From Deltaproteobacteria bacterium (GTDB taxonomy: Bacteria; Desulfobacterota; Binatia; DP-6), in contig VBLD01000204.1 of assembly GCA_005879205.1 (NCBI GenBank), forward strand, positions 1 through 6,670: DNA of 6,670 nucleotides, read 5' to 3'. Shown in pieces: positions 1 to 5,936 of the stretch. Each line of letters begins with the position of its first letter. The stretch's first letter is position 1. The notes under the pieces are model-generated. The model saw only the letters and a program-made list of their open reading frames with translations. It searched no databases and had not been told where the DNA came from. The position numbers and the translations under genes are program-made.

Positions 1-1
1 C

Positions 2-688
2 GCGCTCGCGCGCGCCGCCGACGAGCCCGACGTCCGCGCCGTCGTCCTCTCCGGCGCCGGCAAGGCCTTCTGCACCGGCGCCGACCTCTCCGGCTCGCGC
101 GCGGCCACCGGCGCGGCGGCGCCGCCCGGTCCGGGCGACACGCGCCGGGCGATGCTGCCGAGCCAGCGGGTCATCCGCACGCTCTGGGAGCTCGAGAAGC
201 CGACGCTCGCCGCCGTCAACGGCGTCGCCGCCGGCCTCGGTGCGCACCTGGCCTACGCCTGCGACCTGGTCGTCGCCGCGGACGACGCCCGCTTCATCGA
301 GGTCTTCGTCCGCCGCGGCATCGCCGTCGACGCCGGCGGGGCGTTCCTCCTCGCGCGTCACGTGGGGCTCCACATGGCCAAGGAGCTGGTCTTCTTCGGC
401 GACGACCTCCCGGCCGCGGATGCCGAGCGGCTGGGGCTCGTGAACCGCGCCGTGCCGGCCGGAGAGCTCGAGAAGACGGCGCGGGAGTGGGCGGAGCGTC
501 TCGCACAGGGTCCGACCTTCGCGCTCGGGCTCTCGAAGCGGCTGCTCAATCGCTCGCTCCAGTCGGACCTCGAGACGTGCCTCGCGGAGGAAGCGTTCAC
601 GCAGGCCCTGGTCGCGCAGAGCGAGGACATGCGCGAGGGCATCCGCTCGTTCATGGAGAAACGACCGCCGACGTTCAAGGGGCGGTAA
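2..688 (+). CDS. Enoyl-CoA hydratase/isomerase family protein, PaaG-like (5' end missing)
   Basis: A crotonase-fold enzyme acting on acyl-CoA thioesters in the cytoplasm, as in fatty-acid or aromatic-acid breakdown. The frame is open from the left edge, so 228 residues are visible and roughly 30 N-terminal ones are missing compared with the usual ~260. The first oxyanion-hole segment is GAGKAFCTGADLS (near residues 18-30) and the second is VNGVAAGLGAHLAYACD (about 72-88). At the positions of the two catalytic glutamates of classical enoyl-CoA hydratase I see His82 and Phe102. Instead Asp110 sits in GIAVDAGG, matching the Asp of PaaG-type isomerases (GLIPDCGG, from memory). The C-terminal REGIRSFMEKRPPTFKGR is also PaaG-like. 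Family assignment is secure. The exact reaction (ring-opening or delta-isomerisation versus hydration) is inference, and the substrate is unknown. The following gene, 165 bases away, gives no pathway clue. Confidence 0.9.
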   Translation, partial: ALARAADEPDVRAVVLSGAGKAFCTGADLSGSRAATGAAAPPGPGDTRRAMLPSQRVIRTLWELEKPTLAAVNGVAAGLGAHLAYACDLVVAADDARFIEVFVRRGIAVDAGGAFLLARHVGLHMAKELVFFGDDLPAADAERLGLVNRAVPAGELEKTAREWAERLAQGPTFALGLSKRLLNRSLQSDLETCLAEEAFTQALVAQSEDMREGIRSFMEKRPPTFKGR

Positions 689-726
689 GGACGGATCTCC
701 GCGAGCCTTCGGACGCTGCGCTCGTA

Positions 727-753
727 GACGACGCGCTCACGTGGCGCGTCGTC
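727..753 (+). other. Perfect inverted repeat, 10-bp stem with 7-nt loop (possible weak terminator)
   Basis: GACGACGCGC at 727-736 pairs exactly with GCGCGTCGTC at 744-753 around the loop TCACGTG. It lies 38 bases after the stop of the enoyl-CoA hydratase gene, where a transcription terminator would be expected. No T-run follows (the next bases are ATGGCCTCACCC), so it is not a classical intrinsic terminator. It may stabilise the 3' end of the upstream mRNA or act with Rho. The rest of the 689-853 gap shows no convincing -35/-10 promoter pair. Confidence 0.45.
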
Positions 754-839
754 ATGGCCTCACCCTTATCCAGGTGGACGCGCTCCTCTGCCGCCGGGAT
801 TGCCGCGGAGGGGGGCGCCGGTACGCTTGGGTCCGCCCC

Positions 840-846
840 AGGAGGT
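840..846 (+). promoter_or_regulatory. Consensus Shine-Dalgarno site
   Basis: AGGAGGT ends 7 bases before the ATG at 854. This fixes the start of the beta-propeller gene at 854 rather than at the in-frame TTG at 800. Starting at 854 also places a clean signal peptide at the very N-terminus. Confidence 0.85.
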
Positions 847-853
847 CCAACGC

Positions 854-2347
854 ATGAAACGGTTGGCGCTCGCTGTAGCCGTTCTCGCTGCCGGTCCGGC
901 CTTCGCCGCCGGCTGGCCGATGTACGGCCACGACATTCGGCAATCGCGCTTCAACGCTGGCGAGACGGTGATCAGCCCCGAGACCGTCGGGTCGTTGCAC
1001 CAGGTCTGGTTCCTGCCGACGGGCGGTCCCGTGACGGCCACCCCGAGCGAGGTCGACGGCGTGGTCTACGTCGGCTCCTGGGACCACAACTTCTACGCGC
1101 TCGACGCCCGCACGGGGGCCGTCAAGTGGAAGGTCGCCCTGGCGACGCCGCAGGGGGACTCGAAGTTCCCGGGCATCCAGTCCTCGGCGACGATCGCCAA
1201 CCGTCGGGTCTACTTCGGGGACTCGTGCGGGTACTTGCACGCCTATCCCGCGAACGGGTCGGGCGCGCCTCCCCAGGCGCCCGCCACGATGACCGTGCGG
1301 AACCGCGGGTGCGGGTCGAACGGGAAGGAGGCCAGGGGGTTCCCGGTAGATCTCGGCGGCGCGCTGCCCGACCCGGCCGATGCGGTGAGCACCGACATCT
1401 TCTCCTCGCCGATGCCGTTCACGCCGACGGCGGGCCCGAACAAGGGCCGCCGCATGATCTACGTGGGCGCCGCGTCGCATCAGGACAGCCCCTGCATCCA
1501 CGGGGCCCTGTTCGCCCTCGACGCGCTCTCGGGACAGATCGTGTGGCGCTTCGACACGGTCCCGCCGTCCTCGATCGGCGGCGCGGTCTGGTCGACGCCC
1601 GCCATCGACGCCGCGAACAACCTCGTCTACGTGGACACCGGCGACTGCGTGAACAACGCGTCGAGCGGCCTCTCCGAGTCGATCATGGCGCTCGACGCGA
1701 GCTGCTCGGGCGTGTCCGTCGACGGCTCGTGCCCCGGTCTGCCGCCGGTCACGTACCCGCCGGATCCGCTGACGCCGGGCAATCCGGTGTGGGGTTTCCA
1801 GGCCCATCCCAACGGCGAGCTCCAGGATCTCGACTTCGGCTCGTCGCCCAACGTCATTACCGACGCGACCGGCGTGCCCGTGCTCGTCGGGGCGGGGAGC
1901 AAGGACGGGACCTACTACGCCGTGAGGGCCGGCCGAGGCCCGGGTGGGGGCCAGCTCGTGTGGAAGACGACCACCTCGGTCGCGAGCGCGGCCGGCGGAT
2001 TCTCGGGCTCGACGGGCTTCGCTGCACGCACGGTTTTCGGCACGACGTTCAGCGGACCGGGGTTCGAGACCGCGCTCGACGCGTTCACGGGCGGTCTCGT
2101 TTGGGACGCGCCCGACGCCGCGAGTTCGCTCTCGCCGGTCGGGATCGTGAACGGTCTCGTCTTCGCCGGCGAGAATTTCGGCGCCTTCAAGGCGCGCGAC
2201 GCGAGCATGGGGCTGCCGCTCTTCGTCTTCAACGCGGGCGGCCCGATCGCGAGCGGTCCCGTGATCGCCGACGGGATGGTCTTCTTCGGGGTGGGAGTGC
2301 TCCCGGGCACGGGCGAGACCGAGGGCGTCTTCGCGTTGGCGCCCTAG
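854..2347 (+). CDS. Secreted PQQ-binding-like beta-propeller protein (polyvinyl-alcohol-dehydrogenase-like)
   Basis: A 497-residue protein. Residues 1-18 are a Sec signal peptide (MKRLALAVAVLAAGPAFA, cut before AGWP), so it is probably periplasmic. WPMYGHDIRQSRFN (21-34) is the N-terminal signature of quinoprotein-type propellers. Repeat blades with the pattern V-Y-V-G-x-x-D-x-x-x-Y-A-L-D-x-x-T-G-x-x-x-W are visible at about 67-93, 217-235, 346-373, 404-419 and 432-481. The stretch around SSPNVITDATGVPVLVGAG (330-348) resembles polyvinyl alcohol dehydrogenases. Such enzymes oxidise alcohols with PQQ in the periplasm. However, there is no haem-c CxxCH motif and no adjacent Cys-Cys pair as found in methanol dehydrogenases, and the length is shorter than the usual 560-650. 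Six cysteines (125, 153, 214, 265, 284, 293) could form disulfides. Whether it binds PQQ or is an enzyme at all is open; the fold is well supported. No cytochrome partner lies nearby. Confidence 0.85.
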   Translation: MKRLALAVAVLAAGPAFAAGWPMYGHDIRQSRFNAGETVISPETVGSLHQVWFLPTGGPVTATPSEVDGVVYVGSWDHNFYALDARTGAVKWKVALATPQGDSKFPGIQSSATIANRRVYFGDSCGYLHAYPANGSGAPPQAPATMTVRNRGCGSNGKEARGFPVDLGGALPDPADAVSTDIFSSPMPFTPTAGPNKGRRMIYVGAASHQDSPCIHGALFALDALSGQIVWRFDTVPPSSIGGAVWSTPAIDAANNLVYVDTGDCVNNASSGLSESIMALDASCSGVSVDGSCPGLPPVTYPPDPLTPGNPVWGFQAHPNGELQDLDFGSSPNVITDATGVPVLVGAGSKDGTYYAVRAGRGPGGGQLVWKTTTSVASAAGGFSGSTGFAARTVFGTTFSGPGFETALDAFTGGLVWDAPDAASSLSPVGIVNGLVFAGENFGAFKARDASMGLPLFVFNAGGPIASGPVIADGMVFFGVGVLPGTGETEGVFALAP

Positions 2348-2429
2348 AAGCCGAGCATTGCCGCGCGGCGGCGGCGGGAGTAGCCTCCGCGGCGATGCCG
2401 GGTCCCGCCCGTTCCGAGGCGCGACCGTC

Positions 2430-2870
2430 GTGACGTGGGTGACGCGCGCCCGCATCCGGGTGAACCGCACTGCCACGGCATGGCTCATCCGCCGCTTCGT
2501 CGATCCAGCGGCGATCTTCGTCTTCGTCGACCCGGGCGAGGTCGCCGGCCTCCAGCAGCGCGAAGGCGCCACGGGGTTCGACGCGCCGGGAGCGACCTAC
2601 CCGCATCGCGACGCCGAGGGGCGCTGCTCGTTCGAGGCCCTGGTCGACCGCTACCGTCCCGACGACGCCGCGCTCGAGGAGCTCGCGCGCATCGTGCACG
2701 GCGCGGACTTCGACGAGGTGGGCCTCGTTCCCGAATCGGCGGGGCTGCGCGCCATCTCGGGCGGCTTTCCGCTCGTGGCCGGCGACGACCACGAGATCGT
2801 GGAGCGGGCGGCGTTCCTCTACGACGCGCTCTACGCGTCGCTGAAGGCGAGGCTCGGAGTGCCGGGCTGA
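2430..2870 (+). CDS. Stand-alone ChrB C-terminal (chromate resistance) domain protein
   Basis: A 146-residue protein matching the C-terminal domain of ChrB (Pfam Chrome_Resist family, recalled). The segments seen in order are WVTRARIRVNRTATAWLIRRF with FVDP (3-26), H59 followed by R-C-S-F-E (65-69), H90-G-A-D (90-93), and D119-D-H-E followed by Y131-D-A-L-Y. Full ChrB is about 310 residues and has an N-terminal regulatory half; here only the C-terminal half exists. The domain begins almost at residue 1, which supports the GTG start at 2430. A modest GAGG lies at 2416-2419, 10 bases upstream. A longer form from TTG 2358 would add 24 residues unlike the family. The next gene, an MFS transporter, overlaps its stop, so the two are probably translated together. 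A role in chromate or other oxyanion tolerance is inferred from the family name only; the biochemical activity of this domain is not clear to me. Confidence 0.85.
   Translation: MTWVTRARIRVNRTATAWLIRRFVDPAAIFVFVDPGEVAGLQQREGATGFDAPGATYPHRDAEGRCSFEALVDRYRPDDAALEELARIVHGADFDEVGLVPESAGLRAISGGFPLVAGDDHEIVERAAFLYDALYASLKARLGVPG
2856..2859 (+). promoter_or_regulatory. Shine-Dalgarno site supporting a CTG start
   Basis: GGAG lies inside the last codons of the ChrB-domain gene, ending 7 bases before the CTG at 2867. The spacing is ideal and no ATG, GTG or TTG in the transporter frame lies at a workable distance. It therefore supports initiation at CTG 2867. Confidence 0.5.
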
Positions 2871-4120
2871 GCGGTCTCGGCGATCGCCGCATCCTCTACG
2901 CCGCCGCGTTCCTGCGCGCCCTCGCGACCGGGATGATGGGCGTCCTGCTGGGGATCTACCTCGGCCGACTGGGGATCGGACCCGCGCAGATGGGCTTCGT
3001 CGTGGGCGCCGGGCTCGCGGGCGCGGCGTGTGCCACGCTCGTCGCGACGCTCGCCGGCGACCGGCTCGGCCGCCGACGCTTCCTCGTCCATCTCGCGCTC
3101 CTCGGTGCGACGGGCGGCGTGGTGGCCGCGGCGGCGTCGAGCGCCGCCGTCATCGGCGCCGCGGCGTTCGTCGGCATGCTGAACGGCATGGGCCGCGACC
3201 GCGGGGCGGCGCTCGTCCTCGAGCAGGCCGTCCTCCCGGCGACGGCGACGGATGCCGGCCGCACCCGGGTGTTCGCCTGGTACAACGTGCTGCAGGACAC
3301 CGGCCACGCCCTCGGCGGGCTCGCGGCTGGCATGCCCGCCGTGCTGCACCGGCTGGCCGGCGTGCCCGAGGTGACGGCGATGCGGATCGCGGTCGCGACG
3401 TGCGCGCTGCTCACCTCGCTCCCGGCGCTCCTCTATCTCGCTCTCTCCCCCACCGTCGACGGCCCACGCCCGGAGGCTCCGGCGCGGCTCTCGTCCGAGA
3501 GCCGGAGCGTGCTCTGGAGAATCTCGGCGCTCTTCGCGCTCGACGCCCTGGGGGGCGGCTTCGTGACCGCGGCGCTGCTGGCGTTCTTCTTCTTCCAGCG
3601 GTTCGGCGTCGCGGAGGGCACGATCGGCGTCCTCTTCTTCGGCGCCCGGCTCGCCAACGCGCTCTCTCACCTCGCCGCCGCCCGGCTCGCCCGGCGCATC
3701 GGACTGGTGAACACGATGGTGTTCACGCACGTCCCGTCGAGCCTGCTGCTCGTGACCGTGCCCTTCGCGCCGAGCTTCTGGATTGCGGCGCTCCTCTTTC
3801 TGCTGCGCGAGGGCCTGGTCGAGATGGACGTGCCGACGCGCCAGTCCTACGTGATGGCCGTCGTCCGGCCCGCCGAGCGCACCGTGGCCTCCGGCGTCAC
3901 CAACCTCGTGCGCCTCGGCGCATGGGCCGCCGCCCCCGCCTTGGCGGGCGTGTCGATGCAGGGCCTCGCCGTGGCGACCCCCTTCGTGGTCGGGGCGGGC
4001 ATCAAGATCCTCTACGACGTGCTCCTCTACCTCGCCTTCCGCGGCCGGCGGCCACCCGAGGAGTCGGCTCAGCGGCCGGACAGGAACTCGACGATGGTCG
4101 CCGTCAAGCGCCCCGATTGA
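2867..4120 (+). CDS. Major facilitator superfamily (MFS) transporter, probable CTG start
   Basis: An inner-membrane secondary transporter of 417 residues with about 12 hydrophobic helices (roughly 9-33, 43-62, 72-90, 93-110, 135-160, 170-192, 218-243, 250-270, 283-300, 302-318, 340-362, 366-391). The MFS loop 2-3 signature is GDRLGRRRFL (64-73), and the charged linker between the halves is at about 195-216. The first in-frame ATG is at 2933, which would cut helix 1 in half. The upstream frame between 2435 and 2866 is an Arg-rich shadow of the ChrB-domain gene. CTG 2867 overlaps the upstream stop as CTGA, has GGAG 7 bases before it, and gives a normal short N-terminus. Alternatives are a -1 frameshift fusion to the ChrB-domain protein or a one-base sequence error. 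The cargo is unknown; coupling to the ChrB-domain gene suggests oxyanion or metal efflux. The C-terminal 17 residues overlap the opposite-strand hydrolase gene. Confidence 0.88.
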   Translation: MSGLGDRRILYAAAFLRALATGMMGVLLGIYLGRLGIGPAQMGFVVGAGLAGAACATLVATLAGDRLGRRRFLVHLALLGATGGVVAAAASSAAVIGAAAFVGMLNGMGRDRGAALVLEQAVLPATATDAGRTRVFAWYNVLQDTGHALGGLAAGMPAVLHRLAGVPEVTAMRIAVATCALLTSLPALLYLALSPTVDGPRPEAPARLSSESRSVLWRISALFALDALGGGFVTAALLAFFFFQRFGVAEGTIGVLFFGARLANALSHLAAARLARRIGLVNTMVFTHVPSSLLLVTVPFAPSFWIAALLFLLREGLVEMDVPTRQSYVMAVVRPAERTVASGVTNLVRLGAWAAAPALAGVSMQGLAVATPFVVGAGIKILYDVLLYLAFRGRRPPEESAQRPDRNSTMVAVKRPD

Positions 4121-4731
4121 TCGGTGTCGAAGATGTGCTGGGCGTGCGCGGTTCCGGGGAGGAGAACGAGCCGCTTGGGCTCCGCGAGCTTCCGGTAGAG
4201 CGCCTGGATCCGCTCGATCGCCGGCTCGTGCTCGCTGGCGACGACGAGCTTGTCGCCGCGGACGCGCTCCGGCGTGCTTGCGGGAGCCGGTGACAACAGG
4301 ACGAGCCGGTCGATCTCTCCCGGCGCCGCCCTGGCCGCGGCCTGCGCTGCCGCGCCACCGCCCATGCTCGCGCCGACGAGCGACACGCGGGCCGCGCCGC
4401 CGCGGTGCAGATAGCGGACGGCGGCGAGCAGGTCCTCGAAGAGCGCGTCCTTCGCCGCGCCCGCCGTCGATTTGCCCCAGCCCCGAAAGTCGATGGCCAG
4501 GACGCGAAGATCTTTCGCCGCGAGCTGCTCCGCAAGCGGGCGCCAGCTCTCCTTGTCGAAGGCCGCCCCGTGCGCGAGCACGACGCCGTCGCGGCCGCCC
4601 TCGCCGTAGGCGTCGGCGAAGACGGTGCCGGCGTCGGCGGTCGCGAAGGAGACGAGGCGAGGGGGCTCGGCTCCGAGGCCCGCGCTCGCGAGTAGCCACG
4701 AGAGGAGGATCGAGCCTGCAAGATAATTCAC
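4069..4731 (-). CDS. Exported alpha/beta-hydrolase-fold protein
   Basis: A 220-residue hydrolase. It begins at GTG with a signal peptide (MNYLAGSILLSWLLASAGLGA, 1-21), so it probably acts in the periplasm or outside the cell. The oxyanion-hole motif is LAHGAAFDKESW (52-63), and IDFRGWGKS (80-88) is the usual strand-4 turn. The nucleophile elbow is GASMGG with Ser122. LVVASEHEP (162-170) carries the likely acid (Glu167 or Glu169). The catalytic His is probably His196 in PGTAHAQHIF; His199 is the other candidate. Residues 211-220 form the usual final helix. It resembles small dienelactone-hydrolase or esterase-type serine hydrolases; the substrate cannot be told. The start lies 4 bases after the stop of the cysteine-rich gene and only a poorly spaced AGG precedes it, so translation is probably coupled to that gene. 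Its 3' end overlaps the MFS gene on the other strand by 52 bases. Confidence 0.88.
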   Translation of the reverse strand: MNYLAGSILLSWLLASAGLGAEPPRLVSFATADAGTVFADAYGEGGRDGVVLAHGAAFDKESWRPLAEQLAAKDLRVLAIDFRGWGKSTAGAAKDALFEDLLAAVRYLHRGGAARVSLVGASMGGGAAAQAAARAAPGEIDRLVLLSPAPASTPERVRGDKLVVASEHEPAIERIQALYRKLAEPKRLVLLPGTAHAQHIFDTDQSGRLTATIVEFLSGR

Positions 4732-4735
4732 TGAC

Positions 4736-5857
4736 CTAGCGGACCGGGCGCTTTCTCAGCTGCCGTCGCAGGGCCTCGACCTCGTTTCTGAGCGCCTCGA
4801 TCTCGCGCGCCTGCGTCTGGAGCGCCGCCACCGCCATGCTGGTGTAGCCGTAGAGGTCGACCAGGTCGCGCACCGGGTCGACCGAGAGACTCGGCTCCAC
4901 GTCGTCGATGATGAAGCCGAGCTGCGTATGCGACGCGTTCTCTCGGTACCGGAAGGTGGCGAGACGGAACCGCATCAGCTCGTCGTGCAGGCGCCTCAGG
5001 TCGTTCTCGCCGAGATAGCGGATGTCGTCCTTGGCCTCCCGTCGGGAGATCGGGCAGCCGCCGCGGTGGACCGGGTTGCTCGAGGCGCAGACGAGCAGCC
5101 GGTCGCAGGAGTCGCCGGGGTCGCAGCGGGCGCCCTCGGGCGAGCAGGGCGCTCCCGGCGTCTCGCCGCTGCCGCACGGTGGTAGGCCCTGGTCGCGGTG
5201 ACCGCCGCAGACCGGGTCGCCGCAGGTGTAGAACCAGCTAGGCGACGGGCACTCGGCCGCCGGTCCCGGGCAGCAGCTCACGGAGCCGCCGGGACCGACG
5301 CACAGGCACTGGTGCTGGCACTTGCCGTCGAGACAGCGATCCTCGGTGCAGCCGTTCCCGTCGTCGCAGTCGAGGTCGCTGCCGCATCCCGGCGGCAGCG
5401 TGGTGGTCGTGGCGGTCGCCGCCGCGCAGCTCCCGACGCCGCACGCGTCGCAACAGCTCGCTTCGCTGCTGCTGCACGCGCTCCCGCCGGGTGGGGCGGT
5501 GCACTCCGCGGCGCCCCCCCTCAGGCTGCACCGCCTCGCCCCATCGGCTCGCGTGCGGCAGCAGGTCACGAGGCGCGGCCGCCCGCACGTGGAGCGTGCG
5601 GCACAGCGCACGACCGCAGCTCGGCACTGCGGCCGTAGGCGTCCGGCGCGGGCCTCGGCATTGGCGGCGCGCGCGACGCAGTCGACGTAGCTCGCGTGGC
5701 TCGCCGCCGCCGCGCAGTCGCATCGAGTCGCGACGACCGCACGCGCGTCCGCGACGGCCTGCGTGTCGCCGGGACGGTCGCCACAGGCCGGCAGGCCCGG
5801 TTGCGCGGCGGTGATCACGAGCGAGAAGGCGATGAGGGCCGGAGCGGGGAACCGCAT
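4736..5857 (-). CDS. Cysteine-rich secreted protein with C-terminal S74-type intramolecular chaperone domain
   Basis: A 373-residue exported protein with four parts. (1) Signal peptide about 1-24, ending GLPA before Cys25; Pro at -2 makes lipidation at Cys25 uncertain. (2) A Cys-rich domain, 25-144, with CDC, YVDC, StCG and TCC patterns. (3) A Thr/Pro linker (ATATTTTLPP, 147-156), then a second Cys-rich region to 268 starting with CGSDLDCDDGNGCTEDRC, an Asp-rich loop that may bind calcium. (4) Residues 271-373, cysteine-free, resembling the peptidase S74/tail-fibre chaperone domain: SRREAKDDIRYL, LGFIIDDVEP, VDLYGYTSMAVAALQ, and a terminal coiled coil (346-368). All 34 cysteines lie at 25-268. 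Ser271 and Lys276 have the spacing of the Ser-Lys pair of self-cleaving S74 domains, so trimerisation and self-removal of the C-terminal domain are possible. No phage genes are nearby. It is likely a cell-surface or secreted protein of unknown role. The start is fixed by a GGAGG at 5 bases. Confidence 0.82.
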   Translation of the reverse strand: MRFPAPALIAFSLVITAAQPGLPACGDRPGDTQAVADARAVVATRCDCAAAASHASYVDCVARAANAEARAGRLRPQCRAAVVRCAARSTCGRPRLVTCCRTRADGARRCSLRGGAAECTAPPGGSACSSSEASCCDACGVGSCAAATATTTTLPPGCGSDLDCDDGNGCTEDRCLDGKCQHQCLCVGPGGSVSCCPGPAAECPSPSWFYTCGDPVCGGHRDQGLPPCGSGETPGAPCSPEGARCDPGDSCDRLLVCASSNPVHRGGCPISRREAKDDIRYLGENDLRRLHDELMRFRLATFRYRENASHTQLGFIIDDVEPSLSVDPVRDLVDLYGYTSMAVAALQTQAREIEALRNEVEALRRQLRKRPVR

Positions 5858-5862
5858 GGCGA

Positions 5863-5867
5863 CCTCC
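5863..5867 (-). promoter_or_regulatory. Shine-Dalgarno site of the cysteine-rich protein gene
   Basis: On the minus strand this reads GGAGG, ending 5 bases before the ATG at 5857. It selects this ATG over longer in-frame readings that would run back to 6382 through the neighbouring broken gene. The chosen start also gives a signal peptide at the N-terminus. Confidence 0.8.
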
Positions 5868-5936
5868 AGCGGCTGGATCCTCCGGCCGTGCCGGTCCCCG
5901 GTCAAGAGGGTGCGCTCACGAACGACGAGCCCGCTG

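Noticed and set aside
2348..2429. Terminator hairpin between the propeller and ChrB-domain genes
   Set aside because: The GC-rich stretch gives only imperfect pairings (GGCGGGAG with CTCCGCGG) and no T-run. I see no reliable terminator or promoter here.
487..2433. 648-residue plus-strand open frame
   Set aside because: It is a low-complexity Arg-rich reading in an alternative frame of the enoyl-CoA hydratase and propeller genes. It crosses their boundary without any recognisable domain.
752..2572. 606-residue open frame on the minus strand opposite the propeller and ChrB-domain genes
   Set aside because: It is an Arg/Ala/Gly/His-rich shadow with no domain-like pattern, caused by high GC at codon third positions. 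The plus-strand genes have clear family motifs.
2831..4699. 622-residue open frame on the minus strand opposite the MFS gene and across the hydrolase
   Set aside because: It is extremely Arg/Ala/Gly/Glu-rich, with no hydrophobic core or motif, and overlaps the well-supported hydrolase in another frame.
4736..5857. Prophage or phage tail gene, suggested by the S74-like domain
   Set aside because: Neighbouring genes are ordinary chromosomal types, and the remaining protein has a signal peptide and cysteine-rich extracellular modules rather than fibre repeats.
5880..5910. Possible minus-strand promoter with TTGACC as the -35 box before the cysteine-rich gene
   Set aside because: The -35 match is good, but the best box 17 bases downstream (GAGGAT) matches TATAAT at only three of six positions. 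Evidence is too weak to list.
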